64,000 nucleotides of DNA from Notoacmeibacter sp. MSK16QG-6 (GTDB taxonomy: Bacteria; Pseudomonadota; Alphaproteobacteria; Rhizobiales; Rhizobiaceae). How positions within the stretch are numbered: position 1 is the first letter of the stretch; each line of letters starts with the position of its first letter. Shown here in pieces: positions 52,327 through 60,654 of the stretch. The stretch covers positions 62,001-126,000 of the forward strand of contig NZ_JAMYXM010000005.1 in NCBI RefSeq assembly GCF_024158145.1, read 5' to 3'. The position numbers and the translations under genes were made by a program. A model generated the notes under the pieces. The model saw nothing but the letters and a program-made list of their open reading frames with translations. It had not been told where the DNA came from and made no database searches.

Positions 52327-52475
52327 GGATCGGCTCCTCGCTCGGCTTGTCTGGTAGGCGGGCCGCTCGCGACCCTCTACCGCCCTTATCGAGCCAGAGC
52401 AGGAAGCAGGAAAGTGACTGATCGTGGTGATTGCATAACTCCTGATCAGTCTCGAACGCCGTTGATGGTGTGTCG

Positions 52476-53690
52476 CTACGGTCCGTCGGCTTTGACTGTC
52501 AGTCCGACAAATTCTCCCACGCAAAGGGCTTCGATTTCCGCATCGTTCAAACCCAGATCGCGGAGAATAGCGCCGTTTTGCGCGCCAACAGGCTGCGGTG
52601 CAGTGAGCGGCGCGTACTCACCGGACGACATGCGAAAAGCCGGTCCGATGACCCGCAATCCCGTCAATCGGCCGGAAGGATCGTCGATGGTTTTTACCTG
52701 CCCCCGGGAGGCGACCTGTTCGTCGTCGAACGCTTCGTCGAGCCGGCGAACCCTGGCGGCGGGCACCCGATGGCTGGCGAAAAACCGCTCCCAATCTCCC
52801 GCCGTCCGGCTGGCGATGATTTGTTGTAGCGCGGACCGTTCCTCCTCATAGCCATCGATGCGGGAGAGGTTGTCTACCTTGACGAGGTCCTCGCGCTTTA
52901 GCGCTATCCAGAGACGGCGCTGCTGGCGCAGATTCGATGCGGCGATCATCAGATCGGCGTCGCGGGCGCGGTACAGCCCCAGCGTCGCGAAAAAGAACCG
53001 GTTTCCATCGGCGCGCGGCCGCTTGCCGGATTGCAGGAAGTCCGTGCCGACCGATGTCATCAGTGTCATCGCCACATCGAGCATGGAAACGTCGATATGC
53101 TGTCCGGCACCGTCGCGCTCGCGGTGATAAAGTGCTGCCGAAATGGCGAAGGCGGCGGTCAGGCCGGTGGCGTAGTCGATAACCGGCGCGCCGCATTTCA
53201 ATGGGCGTCCGTCTCCGAAGCCGGTGAGGTCCATCAGCCCGGACATCGCCTGTATGACATTGTCGTAGCCGGTTTCCTCCCGTCTCGGTCCGGTGGCGCC
53301 GAACGCCGAGATGGAACAATAGATCAGCCGCGGATTGCCTTCGGAAAGGTCTTCATAGCCGAGGCCGAGCTTCTCGAATGCGCCGGGGCGATAATTCTCC
53401 ACGAAGACGTCCGATCCGGCGACCAGTCGCTTAAGCGCATCGCGCGCCTTTTCAGAGGTGAGGTCCAGCGCGAGCGCCTGCTTGCCGGCGCCCTGCGCCA
53501 GAAAAGAACTGCCTAGACCGGCTTTGACCAATTCGCGATCCGTACCCTGAAACCGCGCCTGGTCGGGCTCATGCGGATTTTCGACCTTGATCACATCGGC
53601 GCCGAGAAGCGCCAGCTGATAGCTCGCAAATGGGCCGGCGAGCACATGGGTCGTATCGATAACGCGAAGTCCGTGAAACGGAGCCGTCAC
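52476..53690 (-). CDS. CaiB/BaiF family III CoA-transferase
   Basis: This 404-residue family III CoA-transferase moves CoA between carboxylic acids through an aspartyl-CoA intermediate. The start segment VIDTTHVLAGPFASYQLALLGADVIKVE is typical, and the catalytic Asp is probably in DVSMLDVAM. It is 149 bases from the acyl-CoA dehydrogenase gene, the largest gap in this operon, which contains no gene. CoA transfer to the imported acid is the inferred role. Confidence 0.88.
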   Translation of the reverse strand: MTAPFHGLRVIDTTHVLAGPFASYQLALLGADVIKVENPHEPDQARFQGTDRELVKAGLGSSFLAQGAGKQALALDLTSEKARDALKRLVAGSDVFVENYRPGAFEKLGLGYEDLSEGNPRLIYCSISAFGATGPRREETGYDNVIQAMSGLMDLTGFGDGRPLKCGAPVIDYATGLTAAFAISAALYHRERDGAGQHIDVSMLDVAMTLMTSVGTDFLQSGKRPRADGNRFFFATLGLYRARDADLMIAASNLRQQRRLWIALKREDLVKVDNLSRIDGYEEERSALQQIIASRTAGDWERFFASHRVPAARVRRLDEAFDDEQVASRGQVKTIDDPSGRLTGLRVIGPAFRMSSGEYAPLTAPQPVGAQNGAILRDLGLNDAEIEALCVGEFVGLTVKADGP

Positions 53691-53724
53691 CTCATGCCTC
53701 CTGTAGCCGCGCCGCCAAAGTGCG

Positions 53725-54525
53725 TCAGTCGCAGCGCGCGCTCATGCCGCCATCGACGACGATCTCCGTACCGGTCACGAAACGAGCCTCATCCGAACAA
53801 AGGAATAGCGCGGCATTGGCCGTGTCGCGCCCATCGCCCATCCATCCGAGCGGAATGCGCCGGATGCGCGATTGCAAAAGCGCATCGACATCGCCGCCCA
53901 TGCGCTGACCGGCGAGCCGGGTCTCGACCATAGGCGTGTGAAGCTGACCGGGTACAACGGTGTTGACCCGAACGCCCGTCGGCGCGAATTCCACGGCGGT
54001 GACCTTGGAGAACTGGATGATTCCAGCCTTTGCCGAAGCATAGGCCACCTGTGGCGAACCGGTGTACCGCGTTCCGGACGTCGAAGAGGTATTGACGATC
54101 GCGCCACCGCCCCTCTCCGTCATATGCGGCAGCACGGCGCGGCAGGTCAGGTAAACGCTCTTAAGGTTGAAATCGATCTGGCGATCCCAGCCGGCTTCAT
54201 CAAGATCGGTCGGGCCGCCCTTCGCCGAGCCGCCGACATTATTGACCAGAATATCGATTGCGCCGAACCTTTCGAGGCAGGCTGCGACCATCGCTTCCAC
54301 GGCGATCCGGTCTGTGACGTCGCAGAGATGGGGTTCGATCTCTCCGTCCAGATCGCGAACAAGGTGGAGTGTCTCTTCCATGGTCTCGGCGCGCAGATCG
54401 ACGGCGAAAATTTTCGCGCCTTCCTCGGCGAAACGAACGCAAGTGGCGCGGCCATTGCCCCAACCCGGTCCCACGCAACCCGCTCCGGTAACGATGGCCA
54501 CTTTTCCCTCGAGACGTCCGGCCAT
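53725..54525 (-). CDS. Short-chain dehydrogenase/reductase 2
   Basis: This 266-residue SDR has NNVGGS, the Ser of NTSSTSGT and the YASAK catalytic pair. As in the SDR at 39305 the nucleotide-binding loop is expanded, GAGCVGPGWGNGRA in place of TGxxxGxG, so the two form a paralogous pair. It lies one base after the LigI-like lactonase stop and 34 bases before the CoA-transferase, within the operon. It probably oxidises a hydroxy intermediate. Confidence 0.88.
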   Translation of the reverse strand: MAGRLEGKVAIVTGAGCVGPGWGNGRATCVRFAEEGAKIFAVDLRAETMEETLHLVRDLDGEIEPHLCDVTDRIAVEAMVAACLERFGAIDILVNNVGGSAKGGPTDLDEAGWDRQIDFNLKSVYLTCRAVLPHMTERGGGAIVNTSSTSGTRYTGSPQVAYASAKAGIIQFSKVTAVEFAPTGVRVNTVVPGQLHTPMVETRLAGQRMGGDVDALLQSRIRRIPLGWMGDGRDTANAALFLCSDEARFVTGTEIVVDGGMSARCD

Positions 54526-54526
54526 G

Positions 54527-55402
54527 TCAGTTCTCCCCGAAACGATAAAGTCTTGTCGGATTGTCGACCATCAGCGCCTGGAGCGCCGCCGTGCCTGGCG
54601 CGATGAAATGAAGAAGATCGAAGAGATCGCCATCGTCCGGCGGGTCGGTGCGGTAATTCGGATGAGGCCAATCGGTGCCCCAGACGACGCGGTCGCCGAA
54701 ACGCTCGACAATTGCGCGCGCGAATGGAACCGCATCGGCATATGGCGGCGTCTGTCGCGAGGCGCGCTCGCATCCGGAGACCTTGCACCAGATATACGGA
54801 CTATCGAGCAGATGTAGAAGGGTCTGGAACGGCCCCTGCTCCAGCCCTTTTGAAGCGTCGACCCGACCGATATGGTCGATGACGACCTCAACCGGCAATT
54901 GCGAAAGAATGGGCGCGAGCTGCGCAATCAGATCGGCCTCCATATGCACCTGCAGATGCATTCCGCGCTGAGCAAGCCGCGGGGCGAGCTGTCGCAATTG
55001 ATCGTCACTCGCGCCGGGTTCCAGATGGGCCATGTAGTTGAAGCGGATGCCGCGAAACCCCTGCCCCGCCAGGTCGTCCAGCGTTGCGTCGTCCACATCG
55101 GCCGGGGCCAGCGCTATGCCGAGATAGCGGCCGGGCCGCGCCTTCATCGCATCGATTACAACGCGGTTATCGTGTCCGTGAACCGCCGACTGGACGATCA
55201 CACAGCGCTCGATGCCCATCCTGTCGTGAAGGTCGAACAGCGCCTCCTTGGGCGCGTCGGCAGGTCTGTAGCTACTCCCTTCGGAATAGGGAAACCGGTT
55301 TATCGGCCCAAAAACGTGGCAGTGGCAGTCGCTCGCGTCTTTCGGCAGTTCTATTCGCGTCGGATGCGGATCGCGCTTCCAGGTCAGCGGCCGCTCACTC
55401 AT
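54527..55402 (-). CDS. LigI-like amidohydrolase (2-pyrone-4,6-dicarboxylate lactonase family)
   Basis: This 291-residue protein closely follows the pattern of LigI, which opens 2-pyrone-4,6-dicarboxylate to 4-oxalomesaconate. It has the N-terminal DCHCHVFGP (HxH), RGIRFNYMAHL, VVIDHIGR and the final VVWGTDWPHPN with the catalytic Asp. D-galactarolactone isomerase and sulfomuconolactone hydrolase are close relatives, so the substrate is a dicarboxylate lactone of uncertain identity. If it is true LigI it would feed the galBCD-like genes at 16-20 kb. It overlaps the CMD-family gene by eight bases. Confidence 0.82.
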   Translation of the reverse strand: MSERPLTWKRDPHPTRIELPKDASDCHCHVFGPINRFPYSEGSSYRPADAPKEALFDLHDRMGIERCVIVQSAVHGHDNRVVIDAMKARPGRYLGIALAPADVDDATLDDLAGQGFRGIRFNYMAHLEPGASDDQLRQLAPRLAQRGMHLQVHMEADLIAQLAPILSQLPVEVVIDHIGRVDASKGLEQGPFQTLLHLLDSPYIWCKVSGCERASRQTPPYADAVPFARAIVERFGDRVVWGTDWPHPNYRTDPPDDGDLFDLLHFIAPGTAALQALMVDNPTRLYRFGEN

Positions 55403-55967
55403 CGTTCAGCTCCGGCACAGGATTGTCGCCCATCGGGGGGACCCTGAAGACGTTGATGGTCAGGGAAATGAGCGTGTAGTAGCCGAGCAATCCAATCAGA
55501 TCGACAAGGGCGGCTTCTCCCAACACCTCCCTGGCGCGGGCGTAGAGGTCGTCGTCGACATGACGTTTTTCGTGAGCGGCGCGGGAGATATCGTGGACGG
55601 CTTCTTCCGCCGCATCGGAGAAGACCGGGCGGCGGTTCTGGCGAATGGCCTCGATCGTTTCCGAAGCCAACCCCGCCTTCAGCGCATGGTCCTTGTGAAT
55701 TTGCCACTCATATTCCGAACCGAAGACGCGACCTGTCACCAATATGGCGAGTTCGGACAATCTGGGGTCCAGAACGGTATCGTAGCGACAATACCGACCC
55801 AGTTCCTGCGCCTTGGCCGCAAGTTCCGGCCGGTGCAGCCAAACCGCCAGCGGGCCGCGAACGCCGCCTCTTGGGCCGCTGGCGATGGCGTCGTGGATTT
55901 CCTGCTGACGCGCATCGTAAGTGTCGGGGTCTGGCGCTGTCAGGCGTTGGGCGGGCCATCGGCTCAT
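55395..55967 (-). CDS. Carboxymuconolactone decarboxylase-family protein 2
   Basis: This 190-residue protein has the CMD helical core (YEWQIHKDHALKAGL) but no CxxC, so it is closer to the true decarboxylase branch than to AhpD. The start at 55967 overlaps the GST stop by four bases. It lies between the GST and LigI-like genes and may act on a lactone or muconolactone-like intermediate, though most relatives are uncharacterised. Confidence 0.82.
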   Translation of the reverse strand: MSRWPAQRLTAPDPDTYDARQQEIHDAIASGPRGGVRGPLAVWLHRPELAAKAQELGRYCRYDTVLDPRLSELAILVTGRVFGSEYEWQIHKDHALKAGLASETIEAIRQNRRPVFSDAAEEAVHDISRAAHEKRHVDDDLYARAREVLGEAALVDLIGLLGYYTLISLTINVFRVPPMGDNPVPELNDE

Positions 55968-56608
55968 TCTTGTGTCCTCTCGGTTTCGGCCCAGAACGTG
56001 TGAGCAGCGGCGAAGGCATTGAGCCACTTTTCCAGTCCGGGATATTCGGTTCGCCAATCGACCGGCCTGCGCCAGTCCAGATAGCCGAGCGCGGATGCAA
56101 GGGTAATGGCGACGAGATCGGCCCGGCTTGGGTCGGGCGGATCGTTTTCGAAGGTGGCCAGCGCCCGTGCGATCTTGCCTCTTTGGTGGTCCAGCCATTT
56201 TTCAGATGCCGATACGCTGTCGCGGAACCGCCCCTCATAGGTGATCAGAAGGGCCGCATCGGCCACGCCGTCCGCCAGCCGCGCTCTGGTCAAAGCCCGA
56301 AACCGCGCAAGACCCGTCGCGGCAACAAGTTTGTTCCCGCCCGATAGCGCATCGAGCATTTCGAGGATCACGTGGCTGTCGAAGAAGGTCTCGTCACCGA
56401 TCAAGAGGCACGGCATTTTTCCCAGCGGGTTCTGCCGCCGCAGAGTCGCTCCCTCTTCCAGCGTATCCGCCGGCTCCAGCCGGACGCGGTCTTGCAGTCC
56501 GAGCGCAAGCAGCGCCATCCGCACCTTACGTCCGAAGGGCGAAGTCCTCGTGCTTCGCAGAACGATGGGAAAGGATGGATCGTCCCATCTGCCGCGCAGA
56601 TCCGTCAT
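55964..56608 (-). CDS. Glutathione S-transferase-family protein
   Basis: This 214-residue protein has an N-terminal thioredoxin-like domain starting LRSTRTSPFGRKVRMALLALG, with Ser/Thr in the active-site region, cis-Pro in KMPCLLIGDETFFDSHVI and a helical C-terminal domain. In aromatic pathways GST-fold proteins isomerise or dehalogenate ring-cleavage products; here the reaction is unknown. It is coupled on both sides by four-base overlaps, with dctM ahead and the CMD-family gene behind. Confidence 0.86.
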   Translation of the reverse strand: MTDLRGRWDDPSFPIVLRSTRTSPFGRKVRMALLALGLQDRVRLEPADTLEEGATLRRQNPLGKMPCLLIGDETFFDSHVILEMLDALSGGNKLVAATGLARFRALTRARLADGVADAALLITYEGRFRDSVSASEKWLDHQRGKIARALATFENDPPDPSRADLVAITLASALGYLDWRRPVDWRTEYPGLEKWLNAFAAAHTFWAETERTQE

Positions 56609-57915
56609 CGCATGCGCTCCGGCAGAAAGAGAGCGATCTGCGGGAAGGCGCAGAGCAGCACCAGCATCGCCAGCCCCGCCAGGACGAATGGCAACAGCCC
56701 GCGGAACACGTCCTCCAGCTGGACCCGTCCGCCGGATGCGGACTGGACGACGAAGCAGTTGATCCCGACCGGAGGCGTAACTGCGCCGATCTCAACCAGC
56801 AGAACGACGAAAATGCCGAACCAAACGGGGTCGAAACCGAGATCCATCATCACGGGATGGGTGATCGGCAGGGTGATTGCGAGAAGCGCCGGCGCATCCA
56901 TCAGCATGCCCAAAGCCAGATAGATCAGGGCGACCAGGGCAACGATCACCCAGCGATTGGTGTCCAGTCCGGTCAGGAAGTCGCCGACCGCGTTCGTCAT
57001 GCCGGAGAGCGCCAGAAACTTCGAGAAGACCAAAGCGCACATCAAGATGGCGAAGATCATCGCGGTCGTGCGCACCGTCTCCATCAGCGTCGCGCGCATT
57101 TCGATGCCCTTGAGACCGCGATGGCGTATCAGCGCCAGAATAAAGGTCAGCATCGCGCCGATACCGCCCGCTTCGGTCGGTGTGAAAATTCCGAGATAGA
57201 GCCCGGAGACAATGGCGACGATGATCAGGACGAGCGGTCCTGCCATGCGCAGCGAGACAAGCTTTTCGCGAAGCGTGAACCGGCGATCCTCCATCGGAGC
57301 CAGATGCGGGTTCATCCGGACCCTCAGCCAGATCGCGATACAGAGGATCACAGCGAACACGATGCCGGGAATGAAGCCGGCGATGAGTAGGGCGCCGATA
57401 GAGCTGTCGGTGAGAATACCGTAGACGACCACCAATGCGGAGGGTGGGATCATCACCGCCAGCGTGCCGGCAATGGCGATGGACGCCGATGCGAGGCTCT
57501 TTTCGTATCCGCGATCGAGCATCTGCGGCAGGGCCAGCTTGGTGAAGACCGTCGCTGTGCCGACCGATGATCCCGATGCGGCGCCGAATGCGGCCGCGCC
57601 GAGGGTCGTCGAGATCGCCAGCCCGCCCCGCAAGCCGCCGAGCCATTTGGAGGCCGCTTCGAACAGATCCTCGCCGAGTCCGGCGCGCATGGCGAAAAAT
57701 CCCATCAGCAGAAACAGCGGGATGACGGAGAAGTGAAACGAATGCGTCGTGTCGAAGAATACGGTGGACAGCAGTGCTGTGGCCGCGTTGAAACCGACCA
57801 GCGCGGCAAGTCCGAGACCGCCGACCAGGCCGAGAACAACCATGACATTGACGCCCAGAAGAATGCCGACAAACAGACCGGCTGTTCCCAGAAGACCGAT
57901 GGCAAGGTTGCTCAT
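56605..57915 (-). CDS. dctM: TRAP transporter large permease 2 (DctM)
   Basis: This 436-residue, intact DctM protein has 11-13 membrane segments, with GAASGSSVGTATVFTKLALP and VTPPVGINCFVVQ, both typical. The start at 57915 overlaps the DctQ stop by four bases. Comparison with it shows where the first dctM (22588) is broken: its uninterrupted MRATLMETVRTTAMIF corresponds to the break region there. Confidence 0.92.
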   Translation of the reverse strand: MSNLAIGLLGTAGLFVGILLGVNVMVVLGLVGGLGLAALVGFNAATALLSTVFFDTTHSFHFSVIPLFLLMGFFAMRAGLGEDLFEAASKWLGGLRGGLAISTTLGAAAFGAASGSSVGTATVFTKLALPQMLDRGYEKSLASASIAIAGTLAVMIPPSALVVVYGILTDSSIGALLIAGFIPGIVFAVILCIAIWLRVRMNPHLAPMEDRRFTLREKLVSLRMAGPLVLIIVAIVSGLYLGIFTPTEAGGIGAMLTFILALIRHRGLKGIEMRATLMETVRTTAMIFAILMCALVFSKFLALSGMTNAVGDFLTGLDTNRWVIVALVALIYLALGMLMDAPALLAITLPITHPVMMDLGFDPVWFGIFVVLLVEIGAVTPPVGINCFVVQSASGGRVQLEDVFRGLLPFVLAGLAMLVLLCAFPQIALFLPERMR

Positions 57916-58436
57916 TCGATTTCCTCCGGTTCGGCATCGGGCAATTTGCCGCCGAACGCGGCAAGAGTTGCGTCGATGAGGAACTGCACGGTCAGCAGAG
58001 CCATGCCGAATGCGATCGCGCCCTTGACCGGCCAGAGTGGATAGCGGATCGAACCGCGCTCGATCTCGCCGATTGCGAAGGACTTGGCAGTCAGTTTCCA
58101 ACCCGCATGAGTGGCCCAGGCGAAGAATGCCGCTCCGGCCAGCATGGCGAAGACGATGGCGGCGCGGCGCGCAATGTCTGGCAGACTTCGCGTCAGAAGC
58201 ACGACCTTGATGTGCCCGCCTTCATACTGCGTCAAAGCGAGAGACAGGAAGACGATGATGGGTAGCGCGCCTTCGGTGATCTCCAGCGTTCCCGAGACAG
58301 GCGCGTTAAAAAGGTATCGCAACAGCGCATTGGCGACGACCAGAAACATGATGGCCAGCAGACATGCGCCGGCGATAAAGCCGCACAGCTTCAAGAGGCG
58401 GCCGAAGCCGGCGCGAATGCGCAAGATGGATTGCAT
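57912..58436 (-). CDS. dctQ: TRAP transporter small permease 2 (DctQ)
   Basis: This 174-residue protein has four hydrophobic segments in DctQ order with ANALLRYLFNAPVSGTLEIT. The ATG at 58436 is preceded by AGGAGA six bases upstream. A strong hairpin stands between it and the binding-protein gene. It forms the membrane complex with DctM at 56605-57915. Confidence 0.9.
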   Translation of the reverse strand: MQSILRIRAGFGRLLKLCGFIAGACLLAIMFLVVANALLRYLFNAPVSGTLEITEGALPIIVFLSLALTQYEGGHIKVVLLTRSLPDIARRAAIVFAMLAGAAFFAWATHAGWKLTAKSFAIGEIERGSIRYPLWPVKGAIAFGMALLTVQFLIDATLAAFGGKLPDAEPEEIE

Positions 58437-58453
58437 CGAAGGTCTCCTGCAGC

Positions 58454-58479
58454 GCCGGCGCGGACAGGCCCGCGCCGGC
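58454..58479 (-). promoter_or_regulatory. Intercistronic hairpin between dctP and dctQ
   Basis: GCCGGCGCGG and CCGCGCCGGC form a perfect 10-bp stem with a 6-base loop in the 52-base gap after the binding-protein gene. No T-run follows on the minus strand, which suggests an mRNA stabiliser or attenuator. Confidence 0.6.
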
Positions 58480-58488
58480 AATCGGCAA

Positions 58489-59490
58489 TCAGAATTTCAG
58501 TCGCCCGACGATGTCTTCGACGGGCACATCCAGCGCTTCGGCCTTCTCTACCCACTCGGCGCGGACGGCCTGGACACCTTCATTGTCGACAAGCGCTTCA
58601 AGTTCGCCTTCGGGAAAGTCGATGACCTCGACGCCCAGATCGCCCTTCCAGAGTTCACGAACGCGCGTGTCGTCCTCATCGAGCATACGGCTATATTCGA
58701 TCAGGTAGTCGTGCCCGAGCTGATCGACCACGGCGCGGGTTTCCTCGTCCATCGCCTCGTAGCTGTTGAGGTTCATCGCGATGATGTGACCGAAGGACGC
58801 TCCGAACGGAACCTCGATGTAATATTTCGCGACCTCGTCATACTTCCAGCCGCGTGCCAGAGCCGGACCGATCGGCGTACAGTCGATGACCGAGCGCTGC
58901 AGCGCCTCGTAGGCGTCCGAGGTGGAGATGGAGACTGGCGTCGCGCCCATCGCTTCGATCAGGGCCGGATAGGCGAAGCCGTATGAACGTATGCGCAGGC
59001 CCTTCATCTCGTCAATCGACCGAACCGGCTTGCTACAGAGAAGACCGTAGTTCTCAAGCGGACGGAACCCCACGGCGCGGAGGTTCTGCTCGGCCAGTTC
59101 CTTTGCATATTGCGGGAACTCTTTGTGCCAGGCCTCCATGGCCTCGCCGACAGCTTTCGTGTCCATCGGCTGCGGAATAAAGAAGCCGACCGCATTGTTG
59201 AGCGGCAGCAGATCGGGGAAATAGGGGGTTATGACGTCGCCGAAATCTCCGACGCCGCCGCCCAGAGCCTCGGGAATTTCGCGCGCCTTTGCGACGGAAC
59301 CGCCCCAGAGAATTTCGATCTGGTGCTTTCCGCCGGTGCGTTCAGCGAACTGGTCGGCGAACCATTGTGTCGTGATCGCCTGTGCATCGCCTGCGCCCTG
59401 CGGCTTATAGGTAATCCATTTGTAAGTGTCGGCCTGCGCCCCGCTCGTCAGAACACTCGCTATGGCGGCGGCAAAAATGAGTTTTTTCAT
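58489..59490 (-). CDS. dctP: TRAP transporter substrate-binding protein 2 (DctP)
   Basis: This 333-residue binding protein has a signal peptide of about 20 residues (ending GAQAD). It shows the TRAP features: an Arg in MKGLRIRSYGF for carboxylate binding, LQRSVIDCTPIGP, and aromatic residues lining the site. The start at 59490 is preceded by GGGAGGAAA. It is the first structural gene of a roughly 12-kb minus-strand operon ending with the CoA ligases, and its upstream region carries an inverted repeat and a TATAAT box. Confidence 0.9.
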   Translation of the reverse strand: MKKLIFAAAIASVLTSGAQADTYKWITYKPQGAGDAQAITTQWFADQFAERTGGKHQIEILWGGSVAKAREIPEALGGGVGDFGDVITPYFPDLLPLNNAVGFFIPQPMDTKAVGEAMEAWHKEFPQYAKELAEQNLRAVGFRPLENYGLLCSKPVRSIDEMKGLRIRSYGFAYPALIEAMGATPVSISTSDAYEALQRSVIDCTPIGPALARGWKYDEVAKYYIEVPFGASFGHIIAMNLNSYEAMDEETRAVVDQLGHDYLIEYSRMLDEDDTRVRELWKGDLGVEVIDFPEGELEALVDNEGVQAVRAEWVEKAEALDVPVEDIVGRLKF

Positions 59491-59540
59491 GCGGTTTCCT
59501 CCCATCGCAGCCATTCCTCCGATCGCTGCCTACGATGGAA

Positions 59541-59566
59541 TTTGGCAGAAATTTCTTCATGCCAAA
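59541..59566. promoter_or_regulatory. Inverted repeat operator before dctPQM operon
   Basis: TTTGGCA and TGCCAAA form perfect 7-base arms separated by 12 bases that themselves contain a GAAATTTC palindrome. It lies between the LysR gene stop (59607) and the dctP start (59490), just downstream of a TATAAT box on the minus strand. LysR proteins or another repressor could bind it. Confidence 0.5.
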
Positions 59567-59575
59567 AATACCAAT

Positions 59576-59581
59576 ATTATA
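59576..59581 (-). promoter_or_regulatory. TATAAT -10 box of the dctP operon
   Basis: A perfect -10 hexamer reads on the minus strand, about 85 bases ahead of dctP. The -35 position at 17-base spacing is poor (ATACCC), which fits a promoter that needs an activator. Confidence 0.4.
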
Positions 59582-59606
59582 TTCTATTGATGCCGTACGG
59601 GTATGC

Positions 59607-60527
59607 TTAGTGCCAGATGCTCCGCGTCACCAGGCTTTTGACGATATCGGCAATGGCGGCCTCGACTTCGCGGGTGGCCATGTTCTGGCGTTGATCGGTT
59701 TTGGTTGCGGTGCATAGACGCCATTGAACTTCCGGTTCGACGATGGGCGCGGCGGTCAGGGTGCCGAGGTGAAACTCGCTGAGAACACCGCCGAACGTCA
59801 GAAGGGTGAAGCCGTGCCCGTCGCGCACGAGCGCCTTCAAATGCCATATCCCGTCGACCCTCTGGATTACATTCAGCGAACAGCCGATCTGCTCGGCATG
59901 CTGATCGGCGAGAAGGCGAAGATAATTGGCGCGCGACGGCATGATGAGCGGCAATGACGCCGCCTCGGCCAGAGTGTAGGACGCCTTTTCGAGCGATCCG
60001 GCCTGTCCGATCAGATGGAGTTTTTCGACAAGCAGTTCCTGGCTGGAGATGTCCGTCCGCTCCGGCGGGTTGTGCATCACGGCGAGACTGATCTGGCCGT
60101 TGAGCAGCCAGTCTTCCAATTCGCGGCTGAAGCCTTCGCGAAAGCGGATTTCGATTTCGGGAAAATGGTCCTTTATCCTGCGCAGGAGAGGCGGCGCGAT
60201 GAATTCGCCCGGCGTTGGCGGCATCCCGACTATGACAGTTCCGGCGGGCCTTTCGGGGCTGGCGGTCACGTCGTGGAAGGTCTGGGCAAGCTGGCCGAAG
60301 ATCGCATAGGCCCGGTCGAGCAGGATCTTGCCGGCGGGTGTAAGTTCCACGCCCCGCACCGAGCGTTCGAAAAGGGTCAGTTTCAGATCGTATTCGAGCT
60401 TGGCGATTTTTCGGCTGAGCGCCGGTTGCGCAATGTTGAGACGGCTTGCCGCGCGCGTGATATTGCGCTCTTCGGCGACGGTGACGAAACATCTGAGGGT
60501 TCGGATATCCGGCTCCCAATCCGACAT
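59607..60527 (-). CDS. LysR-family regulator of the TRAP/CoA operon
   Basis: This 306-residue LysR protein has the helix-turn-helix at about residues 8-66 (AASRLNIAQPALSRKIAKLE) and a standard effector domain. The start at 60527 (MSDWEPD) follows GGGAGGG; an upstream in-frame ATG would add a non-conserved tail. It lies directly upstream of dctP on the same strand and probably controls the operon through the inverted repeat at 59541-59566. Confidence 0.87.
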   Translation of the reverse strand: MSDWEPDIRTLRCFVTVAEERNITRAASRLNIAQPALSRKIAKLEYDLKLTLFERSVRGVELTPAGKILLDRAYAIFGQLAQTFHDVTASPERPAGTVIVGMPPTPGEFIAPPLLRRIKDHFPEIEIRFREGFSRELEDWLLNGQISLAVMHNPPERTDISSQELLVEKLHLIGQAGSLEKASYTLAEAASLPLIMPSRANYLRLLADQHAEQIGCSLNVIQRVDGIWHLKALVRDGHGFTLLTFGGVLSEFHLGTLTAAPIVEPEVQWRLCTATKTDQRQNMATREVEAAIADIVKSLVTRSIWH

Positions 60528-60654
60528 GCCTGCCCTCCCCAACGCCAACTTTTCGCCATCGCTGCCATAGCGACCCTGCCGGCAGGCTAAAAGAGAGTGG
60601 CGATCGGAAAACGTCAACCGACGGATTGTCGTAGCCCACCGAAGGCGCCTGTGC

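Noticed and set aside
52416-52451. Inverted repeat GACTGATC/GATCAGTC with a 20-base spacer between CoA-transferase and acyl-CoA dehydrogenase genes
   Set aside because: The arms are perfect but short and widely spaced; within an operon gap there is no clear promoter, so I do not call it an operator.
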